Shown here: piece by piece, positions 1 through 5,803 of the stretch
Numbering within the stretch: the first letter of the stretch is position 1
Layout of the letters: the number at the start of each line of letters is the position of its first letter
DNA from: CAZBZG01 sp964496245
GTDB taxonomy: Bacteria > Planctomycetota > SZUA-567
NCBI GenBank assembly: GCA_964496245.1
Contig: CAZBZG010000160.1
Coordinates: 1 to 10,630 of the forward strand
Length of the DNA: 10,630 bases
Reading direction: 5' to 3'
Program-made: the position numbers and the translations under genes
The notes under the pieces: model-generated
The model's database searches: none
Seen by the model: the letters and a program-made list of their open reading frames with translations, nothing else
What the model was told of the DNA's origin: nothing

Positions 1-2
1 CG

Positions 3-209
3 CCCATCCGCGGCGCACCCGGCGTGCAGCTCGCACTCGGGATTCGCTTCCTCGACGAGGAACCGAAGGCCATGGATGGCCGGAGGTCGCTTCCGCAGGA
101 TCCTAGATCCGAGGAGCCCGGAGGGCGCGAAGCAGGAGGCCGAGCGCAAGCCGGGCTGGGCACACGCCTCCTGCCCGTTCCCTCGCTGCGGGAGAACAAG
201 GCCGCCTGA
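3..209 (+). CDS. Possible C-terminal end of an unidentified plus-strand gene (5' end outside window)
   Basis: This frame is open from the left edge to a TGA at 207-209. The first 30 or so codons mostly end in G or C, like the real genes here, and include the string LALGIRFLDEE. That string resembles the closing strand of PilZ domains, where a hydrophobic 'GvrFld' is common. This resemblance is inference from a very short stretch. The last 40 residues are rich in Gly, Arg, Glu and Pro and look like a disordered tail, with weaker codon bias. No start can be judged because the 5' end is missing. It may also be non-coding sequence that happens to be open. Confidence 0.3.
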   Translation, partial: PIRGAPGVQLALGIRFLDEEPKAMDGRRSLPQDPRSEEPGGREAGGRAQAGLGTRLLPVPSLRENKAA

Positions 210-507
210 CCCGGTGCAAGGCAATACTTCCCTTCCCATTCGATTGTCAAAAAACATGCGCGCCAGCGTCATGGCGATGGCGCATGGGCACGTCTTGCCA
301 CCTCAGAAATCCTGCTCCGCCGAATCGCGATCAGAGGGCAGAAACTGTAGGGTTTCTCTACGGCGAAGTCGGTGGACCGGTACAGCGGTAGGGAGGATTC
401 TTTCTGGGAATCGGTCCACTTCGGTCGGGTTCTGATACGTAGCGTTCTGTGGCGCAGCGCCGGGGAGACATTGCTTGCCCTTCTCTGTCACGATGCGGGA
501 TCCGGGC
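210..507. other. Gene-free stretch with several small inverted repeats
   Basis: I find no convincing gene here, and the base composition is less GC-rich than in the flanking genes. It lies downstream of tag (which reads leftward) and downstream of the possible plus-strand gene end at 209, so it is probably a convergent intergenic region. Visible pairings are GCGCCA 260-265 with TGGCGC 278-283, AGAAAC 340-345 with GTTTCT 352-357, and GTGGACC 372-378 with GGTCCAC 413-419. The last stem extends to CGAAG 364-368 with CTTCG 419-423 around a bulge. A smaller hairpin GATTC 396-400 / GAATC 408-412 sits in the loop and competes for one base. None has a T-run typical of an intrinsic terminator. Confidence 0.5.
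364..423. repeat. Inverted repeat with bulge and an inner hairpin
   Basis: The left arm, CGAAG then TGGACCG after a four-base bulge (364-379), pairs with CGGTCCACTTCG (412-423). That makes a stem of up to 12 bp around a 32-base loop, and the loop has its own five-base stem. It may act at the 3' end of tag transcripts, be a fragment of a structured RNA, or be a decayed mobile repeat. The sequence does not decide between these. Confidence 0.35.
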
Positions 508-1071
508 TCACGCGTACACCCGGTCGTCCACCAGGCCCACGGCCTGCAGGAATGCGTAGCAGGCGACCGGACCCAGGAAGCGGAAGCCGCGGGCCTTGAG
601 GTCGCGGCTGAGGCGCGTCGAGAGCGGCGTGCGGTCCGGGAGCTCCGCCCAGCTGCGGTACGGTCGCGCGGGCCGCACGGGCTCGCCGCCCACGAAGTCC
701 CAGAGATAGGCGGTGAAGGTGCTGCATTCGCTGCGCAGCGCAAGAATGCCCCGGGCGTTTCCCACGGCGGCTTCGATCTTGGGGCGGTTGCGGATGATGG
801 AGCGGTCGCGGCTGAGTCGCGCGACGTCCCGTCTGGTGAAGGCGGCTACCGAATCGAGTCGCCAGTCGGCGAACGCCTTGCGGAAGGCGCTCCGGCGCTT
901 GAGGATCGTGGCCCAGGAGAGGCCGGCCTGGAAGACCTGGAGGGTCAGCATCTCGAAGAGTTTGCGGTCCCGTCGCACGGGCACGCCCCACTCGCGTTCC
1001 ATGTAGCGCTGGTAGACCGGGTCGTCTGCGCCGGTCCAGGGCATGGGCTGCAGCAGGGGGCGGCGGGGCAT
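508..1071 (-). CDS. tag: DNA-3-methyladenine glycosylase I family protein, zinc-less variant
   Basis: The 187-residue product should remove 3-methyladenine from alkylated DNA by base excision in the cytoplasm. Family landmarks are PVYQRYMEREWGVP (residues 18-31), KLFEM then QAGLSWATILKRR (37-60), IIRNRPKIEAAVGNAR (92-107), and the C-terminal RGFRFLGPVACYAFLQAVGLVDD (161-183). The E. coli enzyme binds zinc through Cys4, His17, His175 and Cys179. The aligned positions here are Met10, Met24 and Arg184, and the protein ends before the last Cys, so the zinc site is absent. The base-contacting Glu38 of E. coli aligns with Gln45. The protein therefore belongs to a divergent subgroup, and its substrate range is uncertain. 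The ATG at 1071 has GAGG nine bases upstream. An ATG nine codons downstream is possible. The gene follows lptB by 36 bp and is probably co-transcribed with it. Confidence 0.9.
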   Translation of the reverse strand: MPRRPLLQPMPWTGADDPVYQRYMEREWGVPVRRDRKLFEMLTLQVFQAGLSWATILKRRSAFRKAFADWRLDSVAAFTRRDVARLSRDRSIIRNRPKIEAAVGNARGILALRSECSTFTAYLWDFVGGEPVRPARPYRSWAELPDRTPLSTRLSRDLKARGFRFLGPVACYAFLQAVGLVDDRVYA

Positions 1072-1107
1072 GGCATGGCGCCTCGCGAGCTCGGGATGAA
1101 CGAGGAT

Positions 1108-1458
1108 TCAGGAGGTCGAACCGCCCTCTGGTTTCGGCGGCTCCCCCGCCTTCCCGTCCTGCCCTTCTGCGCGCTGTTGCGGGGTGCGCTCGTTCGGGGG
1201 CGGCGGCTTCTTTGTCTTGTCGTCGGCCGGTGCGGACGGCTTGGCCCCGTCCTTGGCGCGGGGTTTGGACGCGGACTTGTTCAGCTCCTCGCGGTTGTCG
1301 AGGGGGCTCTGCCCCACGCGTTCCCGCATCTGCCGGCGGTGCTGCTCCTCTTCGATGCGGATGATCCGGGTGGTGCGGCCGATGCGGGGCGGGGGCGCCA
1401 TGCGCCCCTTCTTCTCGATCTGCTGCCGCAGGCCCTTGAAGCCTTCGGCGTAGTCGGT
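1108..1458 (-). other. C-terminal extension of LptB (residues 239-354)
   Basis: This is about 116 residues beyond the normal end of LptB, which is roughly 240 residues in E. coli. Residues 248-290 are rich in Arg, Lys and Glu and could form a helix. Residues 296-354 are Lys/Pro/Glu/Ala-rich with a run of four prolines (323-326) and look disordered. I recognise no domain in it. Confidence 0.8.
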
Positions 1459-2172
1459 GAACTTGTCGCCCAGATACAGGCGCCGCGCGTCCTTGTCGTT
1501 GATCAGCTCTTCGGGGGAGCCGTGCTTGAGCACGCGTCCCTCGCGGATGATGTAGGCGCGGTCCACGATGGTGAAGGTTTCGAAGACGTTGTGGTCGGTG
1601 AGCAGGATGCTCATGCCGCGCTCGCGCAGGGAGCTGACGATCTTCTGGATGTCTTCACAGGCCTTGGGATCCACGCCGCTGAACGGTTCGTCCAGAAGCA
1701 GGATCTCGGGGTTGGTTACGAGCGCGCGGCTGATCTCGAGCCGCCGCCGCTCGCCGCCGCTCAGCGTGTGGGCCGCGCTCTGGGAGACCCGGGACAGGCC
1801 CAGGTCCTGGAGGAGTTCGGTCAGGCGCTCGCGGCGTTCGCGGCGGTTGTAGTTCTGGGTCTCCAGGATGGCCATGATGTTGTCCTCGACCGAGAGGTGC
1901 CGGAAGATGCTCGGCTCCTGGGAGAGGTACCCGACGCCCCGGCGCGCGCGTACGTACATGGGCAGGCCGCTGATGTCCGCGCCACCCAGTTTGACCTCCC
2001 CGGCTTCCGAACGGATCATGCCCATGACCATGCGGAAGGTCGTGGTCTTGCCTGCCCCGTTGGGGCCGAGCAGGCCCACGATCTCGGACCGGCCCACGTG
2101 CAGATCCACCCCGTCCACCACCCGGCGGCCGGAGTAGGTCTTCTGGACTCCGCGGACTTCGAGCAAAGGCAT
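1108..2172 (-). CDS. lptB: LPS export ABC transporter ATPase LptB with long charged C-terminal tail
   Basis: This is the ATPase that would power the LptFG complex lifting lipopolysaccharide from the inner membrane to the outer membrane. It has Walker A GPNGAGKTT (residues 36-44), Q-loop Gln85 in GYLSQEPSIFRHL, signature LSGGERRRLEISRAL (137-151), Walker B ILLLDEP (157-163) and the switch His194. The Q-loop context and NIMAILE (98-104) are typical of LptB rather than of amino-acid importers. The usual family end, YLGDKF, falls at 233-238. Some 116 more residues follow, first basic and then Pro/Lys/Glu-rich and probably disordered. I chose the ATG at 2172 because GGAG lies five to six bases before it and homology begins there; an in-frame start 15 codons upstream has no such support. 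No lptA, lptC, lptF or lptG is in the window. Its neighbour lepB lies 105 bp upstream on the same strand. Confidence 0.93.
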   Translation of the reverse strand: MPLLEVRGVQKTYSGRRVVDGVDLHVGRSEIVGLLGPNGAGKTTTFRMVMGMIRSEAGEVKLGGADISGLPMYVRARRGVGYLSQEPSIFRHLSVEDNIMAILETQNYNRRERRERLTELLQDLGLSRVSQSAAHTLSGGERRRLEISRALVTNPEILLLDEPFSGVDPKACEDIQKIVSSLRERGMSILLTDHNVFETFTIVDRAYIIREGRVLKHGSPEELINDKDARRLYLGDKFTDYAEGFKGLRQQIEKKGRMAPPPRIGRTTRIIRIEEEQHRRQMRERVGQSPLDNREELNKSASKPRAKDGAKPSAPADDKTKKPPPPNERTPQQRAEGQDGKAGEPPKPEGGSTS

Positions 2173-2277
2173 GGGGGTCTCCTGCCAGGAATCGAGGCAA
2201 GGTCGCGGCCTGCGCATGGGCGGCAGCGGTCGGGCCTCCTGTTTCCCTACGTGTCGCCTTCCGGCGGCTCTCCTCCG

Positions 2278-3882
2278 TCAATTCCCAGGCACCGGTAGGG
2301 GATGGATGCGATGCGGCGGCCACCACACGAGGATGGCCGGGCCGCGGAGGTTCTTCGCGGGCACGGGCCCCCAGCAGCGCGAGTCGTTCGAGGACGGGCA
2401 GTTGTCGCCCAGGGCGATGTACCCCTTGCCGAAGACGCGCTTGTTGAATACGCCGTTCTTGATAAGCGCCTCGGGGTAGTCGTGGCTCGCGCTGCGGGCA
2501 ATGTCGGCTTCGCGCCCCCAGTAGTAGTGGATGTCGCGATCGATGTGGAGGTCGTCGATCTCCGCGATTCCCCCGGCCACGGCGACGCGCACGCCGCTGC
2601 TGGAGACGGTCTCCCAACCGGGTGGCTTGCCGTCGGGGGTCCGGCCGTCTTCCTGGACGGGCAGGCGGGCGGTGAGAAGCGGCGTGTCCGCCTCGTCCAC
2701 GAATACCCGTGCTACGCCGTCTGCCTGGCAGAACGCCAGGGTGTGCCAGGCGCCGTCAGCCAGTCCGACGTGTTCGATCGGGAAGGGATCGCCGTTGTTC
2801 CTGCGCAGGGCTGCGGTCCCGTTCAAGGCTGACAGGACCAGCTGCAGCTGCTGGTCCTCATCCCGGAGTTCGACCGCCAGGTTCGCGGCCGATTGTTCCG
2901 GGAACCGGACGCGCAGTTTCACGCGCAGATCCGCCACCCAGTGGTAGCTGATGTCGCGTTCCTTGTCCTCCCCCTGCTTGGCCTGGAGGCCGGCCTGGCT
3001 GTATGCGCCCTTGGTGGGCAACCCGCTCCGCCGGCCGTACCGCGTGACCGCATCCTCGAGGAGATACGCGCTGCAGTGCGGGCAGCGGCCCGCGATCTTC
3101 TGGTTCCACACGGTCTTGCGGAACCGGCCTTCGCAGGCGGGACAGACGAAGGTCACGGGTTGGCGCAACACGTAGCGGTCCGGAATCCCGGGCAGCGTGC
3201 GCGGCGGCTCGCCGCGCACGCCCGTGGGCAGGCGCGGACGGTAGGTCAGGTGGACCGGCTCGCCCGCCCGGATGCGGAGCGCGTCGTCCGGGGTGACCGT
3301 GAAGGTGTCCGCGCCGGTCCGGCCGCTCGCCTCCCAGAAGGCCTGGAATTCATCTGCGTCGAGATCGTCGAAGCTCTCTTCGTAGACCGGAATCCACAGG
3401 CTCTCCTGCACGGCGTGCGGTTTGACCTGGCGCTCCCATGTGCCGTCGGTTTTCTGGGTGTAGATGTCCCCGCGGGCGATGGCCAGCCGGTCGCCGGGCA
3501 AGCCCACGCAACGCTTGATGAAGTTCTGGTCGCGGTACTTGGAGTGATCCCCATACGGGCTGTAGGTCTCGGCCTGGTCGGCCGGGTATTCGAAGACGAA
3601 GATCTCCCATCGCCGGGGGGGGCGCCATTTGTAGTTGACCTTGGTGCACAGCACCCGGTCGCCGCCGTCGGGCCGGCCGTGGAGGGTGGGCTCCATGCTG
3701 CCCGAGGGAATCACAAAGACCTCGATCAGGAGGTACTTGATGACCAGCGCCAGGAGCACGGCGATGCCGAGGCAGAGGCCCAGTTCCCAGAGCTCCTGCG
3801 TGGGCGTCTTCGGCTTGTCGTCTGCCTTGTCCTTGCGTCCGTCCGGAGCCTGCGCAACGGACTTGTCCTTGGGTCGGGCCAT
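2278..3882 (-). CDS. lepB: Signal peptidase I with a large zinc-ribbon and LamG-like insertion
   Basis: The enzyme cleaves signal peptides from exported proteins at the outer face of the inner membrane. The 534-residue protein has a short charged N-terminus, one membrane segment (about 31-57), then the catalytic box PSGSMEPTL with nucleophile Ser62. The box FIKRCVGLPGD follows with general base Lys123, and near the C-terminus comes GYIALGDNCPSSNDSR (488-503), the conserved last box. About 345 residues separate the Lys box from the last box. They hold a zinc ribbon, CPAC (247-250) and CPHC (267-270), and a beta-rich stretch (about 310-456). In that stretch GAWHTLAF and RVFVDE, followed by IDDLHIDRDIHYY, resemble LamG/concanavalin-like folds. 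I chose the ATG at 3882 because homology starts just after it. The frame stays open upstream only through repeat sequence, and the in-frame starts there (an ATG at 3933 and a TTG at 4056) lack clear ribosome sites. lepB is probably first in a lepB-lptB-tag transcript. Confidence 0.92.
   Translation of the reverse strand: MARPKDKSVAQAPDGRKDKADDKPKTPTQELWELGLCLGIAVLLALVIKYLLIEVFVIPSGSMEPTLHGRPDGGDRVLCTKVNYKWRPPRRWEIFVFEYPADQAETYSPYGDHSKYRDQNFIKRCVGLPGDRLAIARGDIYTQKTDGTWERQVKPHAVQESLWIPVYEESFDDLDADEFQAFWEASGRTGADTFTVTPDDALRIRAGEPVHLTYRPRLPTGVRGEPPRTLPGIPDRYVLRQPVTFVCPACEGRFRKTVWNQKIAGRCPHCSAYLLEDAVTRYGRRSGLPTKGAYSQAGLQAKQGEDKERDISYHWVADLRVKLRVRFPEQSAANLAVELRDEDQQLQLVLSALNGTAALRRNNGDPFPIEHVGLADGAWHTLAFCQADGVARVFVDEADTPLLTARLPVQEDGRTPDGKPPGWETVSSSGVRVAVAGGIAEIDDLHIDRDIHYYWGREADIARSASHDYPEALIKNGVFNKRVFGKGYIALGDNCPSSNDSRCWGPVPAKNLRGPAILVWWPPHRIHPLPVPGN
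2515..2955 (-). other. LamG/concanavalin A-like domain inserted in signal peptidase I
   Basis: This covers residues about 310-456 of LepB. The alternating hydrophobic pattern predicts a beta-sandwich, and the stretches DGAWHTLAFC, GVARVFVDE and IDDLHIDRDIHYYWG match the typical course of LamG-like carbohydrate or protein-binding domains. The fold is assigned by eye. Confidence 0.6.
3073..3144 (-). other. Zinc-ribbon motif inside signal peptidase I
   Basis: Residues 247-270 of LepB contain two CxxC pairs (C247/C250 and C267/C270) spaced 16 residues apart, which is the layout of a zinc ribbon. By topology it would lie on the periplasmic side, where zinc ribbons are uncommon and disulfides are possible instead. 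Confidence 0.65.
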
Positions 3883-3915
3883 GGAGTCGGGTTCCGTCTG
3901 TGTCGGCGTCGGGGG

Positions 3916-3990
3916 CGGGATCGAAATCGGCATCGGGATCGAATGCACCAGACTGACGATCCCGATTCCGATTCCGATCCCGATTCCGAA
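3916..3990. repeat. Short-period hexamer repeats in opposed orientation
   Basis: Positions 3961-3990 are five consecutive units of the type YCCGAT (CCCGAT, TCCGAT, TCCGAT, CCCGAT, TCCGAA). Positions 3917-3946 carry four degenerate units of the reverse-complement type, ATCGRR (as in GGGATCGAAATC). The two blocks, separated by about 14 bases, could fold into an imperfect long hairpin in the lepB leader. If translated they would give Gly-Ile or Asp-Ser dipeptide runs, which argues against coding. Confidence 0.75.
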
Positions 3991-4033
3991 TGACCTCCTG
4001 CGCGTTCCGTCTCTTGCGGGTGCAATGCCACAA

Positions 4034-4092
4034 GGCGGGACTCGTCCCGCGGGCAAGGCCTGCCGCGAAAAACGCGTGGAGCGAGCCCCGCC
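4034..4092. repeat. REP-like palindromic GC element
   Basis: The ends GGCGGGACTCG (4034-4044) and CGAGCCCCGCC (4082-4092) form an inverted repeat with one mismatch. Inside, GCGGGAC (4035-4041) can instead pair with GTCCCGC (4044-4050). CGC plus GGCA (4048-4055) can pair with TGCC plus GCG (4061-4067). Nested palindromes of this kind in an intergenic space are typical of dispersed extragenic repeats. A smaller related-looking sequence lies at 10008-10032. Copy number cannot be seen from this window. Confidence 0.55.
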
Positions 4093-4107
4093 CTACGCTA
4101 CCTCTCA

Positions 4108-4136
4108 AGCATAGGAAGCGGGCGGTCCGAAGTCAA
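4108..4136 (-). promoter_or_regulatory. Sigma70-type promoter for lepB
   Basis: On the minus strand there is TTGACT (4136-4131), a 17-base spacer, then TATGCT (4113-4108). That is five of six and four of six matches to the consensus hexamers. Transcription would begin near 4101 and give lepB a leader of about 219 nt containing the palindromic element and the hexamer repeats. Confidence 0.6.
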
Positions 4137-4169
4137 GCTGCCCCCAATGGCAAGCGGTGAGGCCGCCGC

Positions 4170-4198
4170 TTGACCGGTGACGAACTCCCCCCTAGAAT
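4170..4198 (+). promoter_or_regulatory. Sigma70-type promoter for the methyltransferase gene
   Basis: TTGACC (4170-4175), a 17-base spacer and TAGAAT (4193-4198) give five of six matches in both hexamers. The start of transcription would be near 4205, about 44 nt before the GTG start codon. This also rules out an in-frame ATG at 4177, which lies inside the promoter. The -35 element is 33 bases from that of the opposing lepB promoter. Confidence 0.72.
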
Positions 4199-4248
4199 CC
4201 ACCCTGGCCGGCCGCCCTGGAAGGCGCGCACACCGACAGGAGAGAGCC

Positions 4249-4956
4249 GTGGATGTGGAATCCGAACCCGCCGCCGAGCAGCGCCTCGGCTTCTGGGACT
4301 ACCTGCGCCGGTTCGTGCGCAAGCCGCTCTGGCACTTCCTGTCCGTGGAGGGCAGGTTCCGGCGGGTGTACCGGAAGAACAAGTGGCGGGATCCGGAGTC
4401 CGTGTCCGGGCCGGGCTCCAGCCGCGCCCAGACGGCCGCCCTGCGGGAGGCGTTGCCCGGATTGCTCCGGGAGCTCGAGGTGCGCACGCTGCTCGACGTG
4501 CCCTGCGGGGATTTCAACTGGATGCGGGAGGTCGACCTGCCGGTCGAACGCTACATCGGCGGCGATATCGTGGCCGAGCTCGTGGACGCGAATGCGAAGA
4601 CGTTCGGCGATGAGAAGCATTCCTTTGTGCGGCTGGACCTCTTGCGCGATCCGCTGCCGCAGGCCGACCTCGCGCTCTGCCGGGACTGCCTCGTGCACTT
4701 CTCGTTCGCGGACGCGTTCCGGGCGCTGGCCGCCCTCCGGGCCAGCGGCGCGCACCACCTGCTCATCACCACGTATACGAGCGTGGAACGCAACCGGGAC
4801 GTGCTGACCGGGGAATGGCGGACGCTCAATCTCCAGCGCGCTCCGTTCGGCTTTCCGGAGCCGTTGCGTCTGGTGAACGAGCGGTGTCCGGATCCGCGCT
4901 ATCCGGACAAGCACCTGGGGCTGTGGGCGGTGGCGGATCTGCCCCCAGGGCCATGA
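4249..4956 (+). CDS. Class I SAM-dependent methyltransferase
   Basis: The 235-residue product has the glycine-rich SAM site LLDVPCGDFNWM (residues 81-92), an acidic strand end in YIGGDIVAELV (102-112) and LCRDCLVHFSF (143-153) in place of motif IV. Before these lies NKWRDPESVSGPGSS (44-58), a stretch I associate with a family of methyltransferases often found near glycan or lipid biosynthesis genes. The acceptor cannot be told from sequence. The GTG at 4249 is preceded by AGGAG (4238-4242) at six-base spacing and by a strong promoter, so I prefer it to the in-frame ATG at 4177. There is no membrane segment. The gene's last 131 bp overlap the 3' end of rnc on the other strand. The conserved ending HLGLWAVADL lies in the overlap, which suggests this frame is the older one. 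Confidence 0.87.
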   Translation: MDVESEPAAEQRLGFWDYLRRFVRKPLWHFLSVEGRFRRVYRKNKWRDPESVSGPGSSRAQTAALREALPGLLRELEVRTLLDVPCGDFNWMREVDLPVERYIGGDIVAELVDANAKTFGDEKHSFVRLDLLRDPLPQADLALCRDCLVHFSFADAFRALAALRASGAHHLLITTYTSVERNRDVLTGEWRTLNLQRAPFGFPEPLRLVNERCPDPRYPDKHLGLWAVADLPPGP

Positions 4957-5650
4957 GCGCCTCCCGCGCCGCGTTCTGCTCAGCCTCCTTCTTGCTGAGG
5001 CCCGTGCCGCGGCCGTACGCCTTGCCGTGGATATGCACCGCGACCTCGAAGGTCTTGCGGTGGCCCGGGCCGCGCTCGGCCGTGACCCGGTAGACCGGAA
5101 TGGCGGCCGCGTCCTGCTGGACGTATTCCTGCAGCCGCGACTTGTGGTTGTCCGTCTCGTCCCGGCTCTCATCGAATTGGGGGCCGAGCCGTTCGAGGAT
5201 GAAGTCGCGGGCCGCGCCGTACCCGCCGTCGAGATAGAGCGCCGCGACCAGGGCTTCGAACATGTTGGCATAGACGCTGCTCGGCAGCTGCTTGCGGTTG
5301 GCGATGCCGCGGCCCAGGATAACATGGGGCCGCAGGTCCATCGTGCGAGCGACGGCCGCGAGCGTCTCTCCCTGCACGATGCGGCTCTTGGCTTCCGTGA
5401 GCTCGCCTTCCCGCTGCGTGGGATAGGTGTGGAAAAAGTGCTCGCACACGACGAGGTCGAGGACCGCGTCCCCCAGAAACTCGAGGCGTTCGTTGTCGCG
5501 GGACTTGTCCGCGGTGGCGCTCGAGTGCGTGAGCGCCCGCGCGAGGAGGGACGGATCGCGGAACGTGTGGCCGAGCTGCGCCTCCAGGATTTTGCGGGAG
5601 GCCTGCAGGCCTTCGCTCCCTGCAAAGCCTGCGTCGTGCGTTGCGGGCAT
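4826..5650 (-). CDS. rnc: Ribonuclease III
   Basis: This enzyme cuts double-stranded RNA in rRNA processing and mRNA turnover. The 274-residue product has the signature NERLEFLGDAVLD (53-65) with catalytic Glu57 and Asp61, the second site region YANMFEALVAALYLDGG (127-143) with Glu132, and a C-terminal dsRNA-binding domain (about 171-235) ending GLSKKEAEQNAAREAL. The position equal to E. coli Asp114 is Asn129 here, a change I believe is seen in other phyla too. The start at 5650 has AAGG eight bases upstream. Residues 232-274 form a Pro/Ala/Asp-rich tail, lie entirely in the antisense of the methyltransferase gene, and exceed the usual length of about 226-235 residues. A promoter candidate lies at 5733-5761. 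Confidence 0.93.
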   Translation of the reverse strand: MPATHDAGFAGSEGLQASRKILEAQLGHTFRDPSLLARALTHSSATADKSRDNERLEFLGDAVLDLVVCEHFFHTYPTQREGELTEAKSRIVQGETLAAVARTMDLRPHVILGRGIANRKQLPSSVYANMFEALVAALYLDGGYGAARDFILERLGPQFDESRDETDNHKSRLQEYVQQDAAAIPVYRVTAERGPGHRKTFEVAVHIHGKAYGRGTGLSKKEAEQNAAREALMALGADPPPPTAPGACPDSADPDTARSPDATAPESRTERAGD

Positions 5651-5732
5651 GGCAATCGCCTTGCTGGGGTGGGGATGCCCGGCTCTCCGGCAACGTGCAG
5701 GAACGGGCCGCGCCTCCCGGCTCCATGCGCTC

Positions 5733-5761
5733 AGCCTATCCGTCGCACGCCGGCATGTCAA
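5733..5761 (-). promoter_or_regulatory. Sigma70-type promoter for rnc
   Basis: On the minus strand a perfect TTGACA (5761-5756) is followed by a 17-base spacer and TAGGCT (5738-5733), which matches only three of six -10 positions. The start would be near 5726, about 76 nt before the rnc ATG. Confidence 0.45.
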
Positions 5762-5803
5762 TGCGGTTGTCGCGGGACCGAGCCGGCTGGGCGCGTGTTC
5801 TGG

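Larger units (their letters stand above)
3883..4248. other. Divergent intergenic region between lepB and the methyltransferase gene
   Basis: This 366-base spacer holds two opposing promoters, a GC-rich palindromic element and hexamer repeats, described separately. If the lepB promoter is right, almost all of the lepB-proximal 219 bases are transcribed as an untranslated leader. In-frame starts upstream of the lepB ATG (3933 and 4056) lie inside the repeats and are unlikely. Confidence 0.7.

Noticed and set aside
221..250. TTGACA (minus strand, 250-245) with an 18-base spacer to TATTGC as a promoter
   Set aside because: The -10 matches only three of six and I see no minus-strand gene downstream of it in the window.
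2255..2266. CGCC-TTCC-GGCG hairpin just after the lepB stop as a terminator
   Set aside because: The stem has only four base pairs and no T-run, and lptB follows closely, so read-through is more likely.
475..2298. Long open frame (607 codons) on the plus strand
   Set aside because: It is antisense to tag and lptB, both of which have complete family motifs; in GC-rich DNA the opposite strand often stays open. Its protein shows no recognisable motif.
3916..3990. Hexamer blocks as a CRISPR array
   Set aside because: Units are six bases and contiguous, with no unique spacers and no cas genes nearby.
2893..3993. Long plus-strand open frame opposite lepB
   Set aside because: It is antisense to clear signal peptidase motifs and ends in the hexamer repeats as an Asp-Ser run. 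No ribosome site or homology-like features.
3883..4056. N-terminal extension of LepB from an in-frame TTG at 4056, with a Gly-Ile repeat
   Set aside because: It would translate the palindromic element and hexamer repeats, has no clear ribosome site, and family homology starts only after the ATG at 3882.
4177..4248. Upstream ATG start for the methyltransferase
   Set aside because: The ATG lies between the -35 and -10 hexamers of the promoter and has no ribosome site; GTG at 4249 has AGGAG six bases before it.
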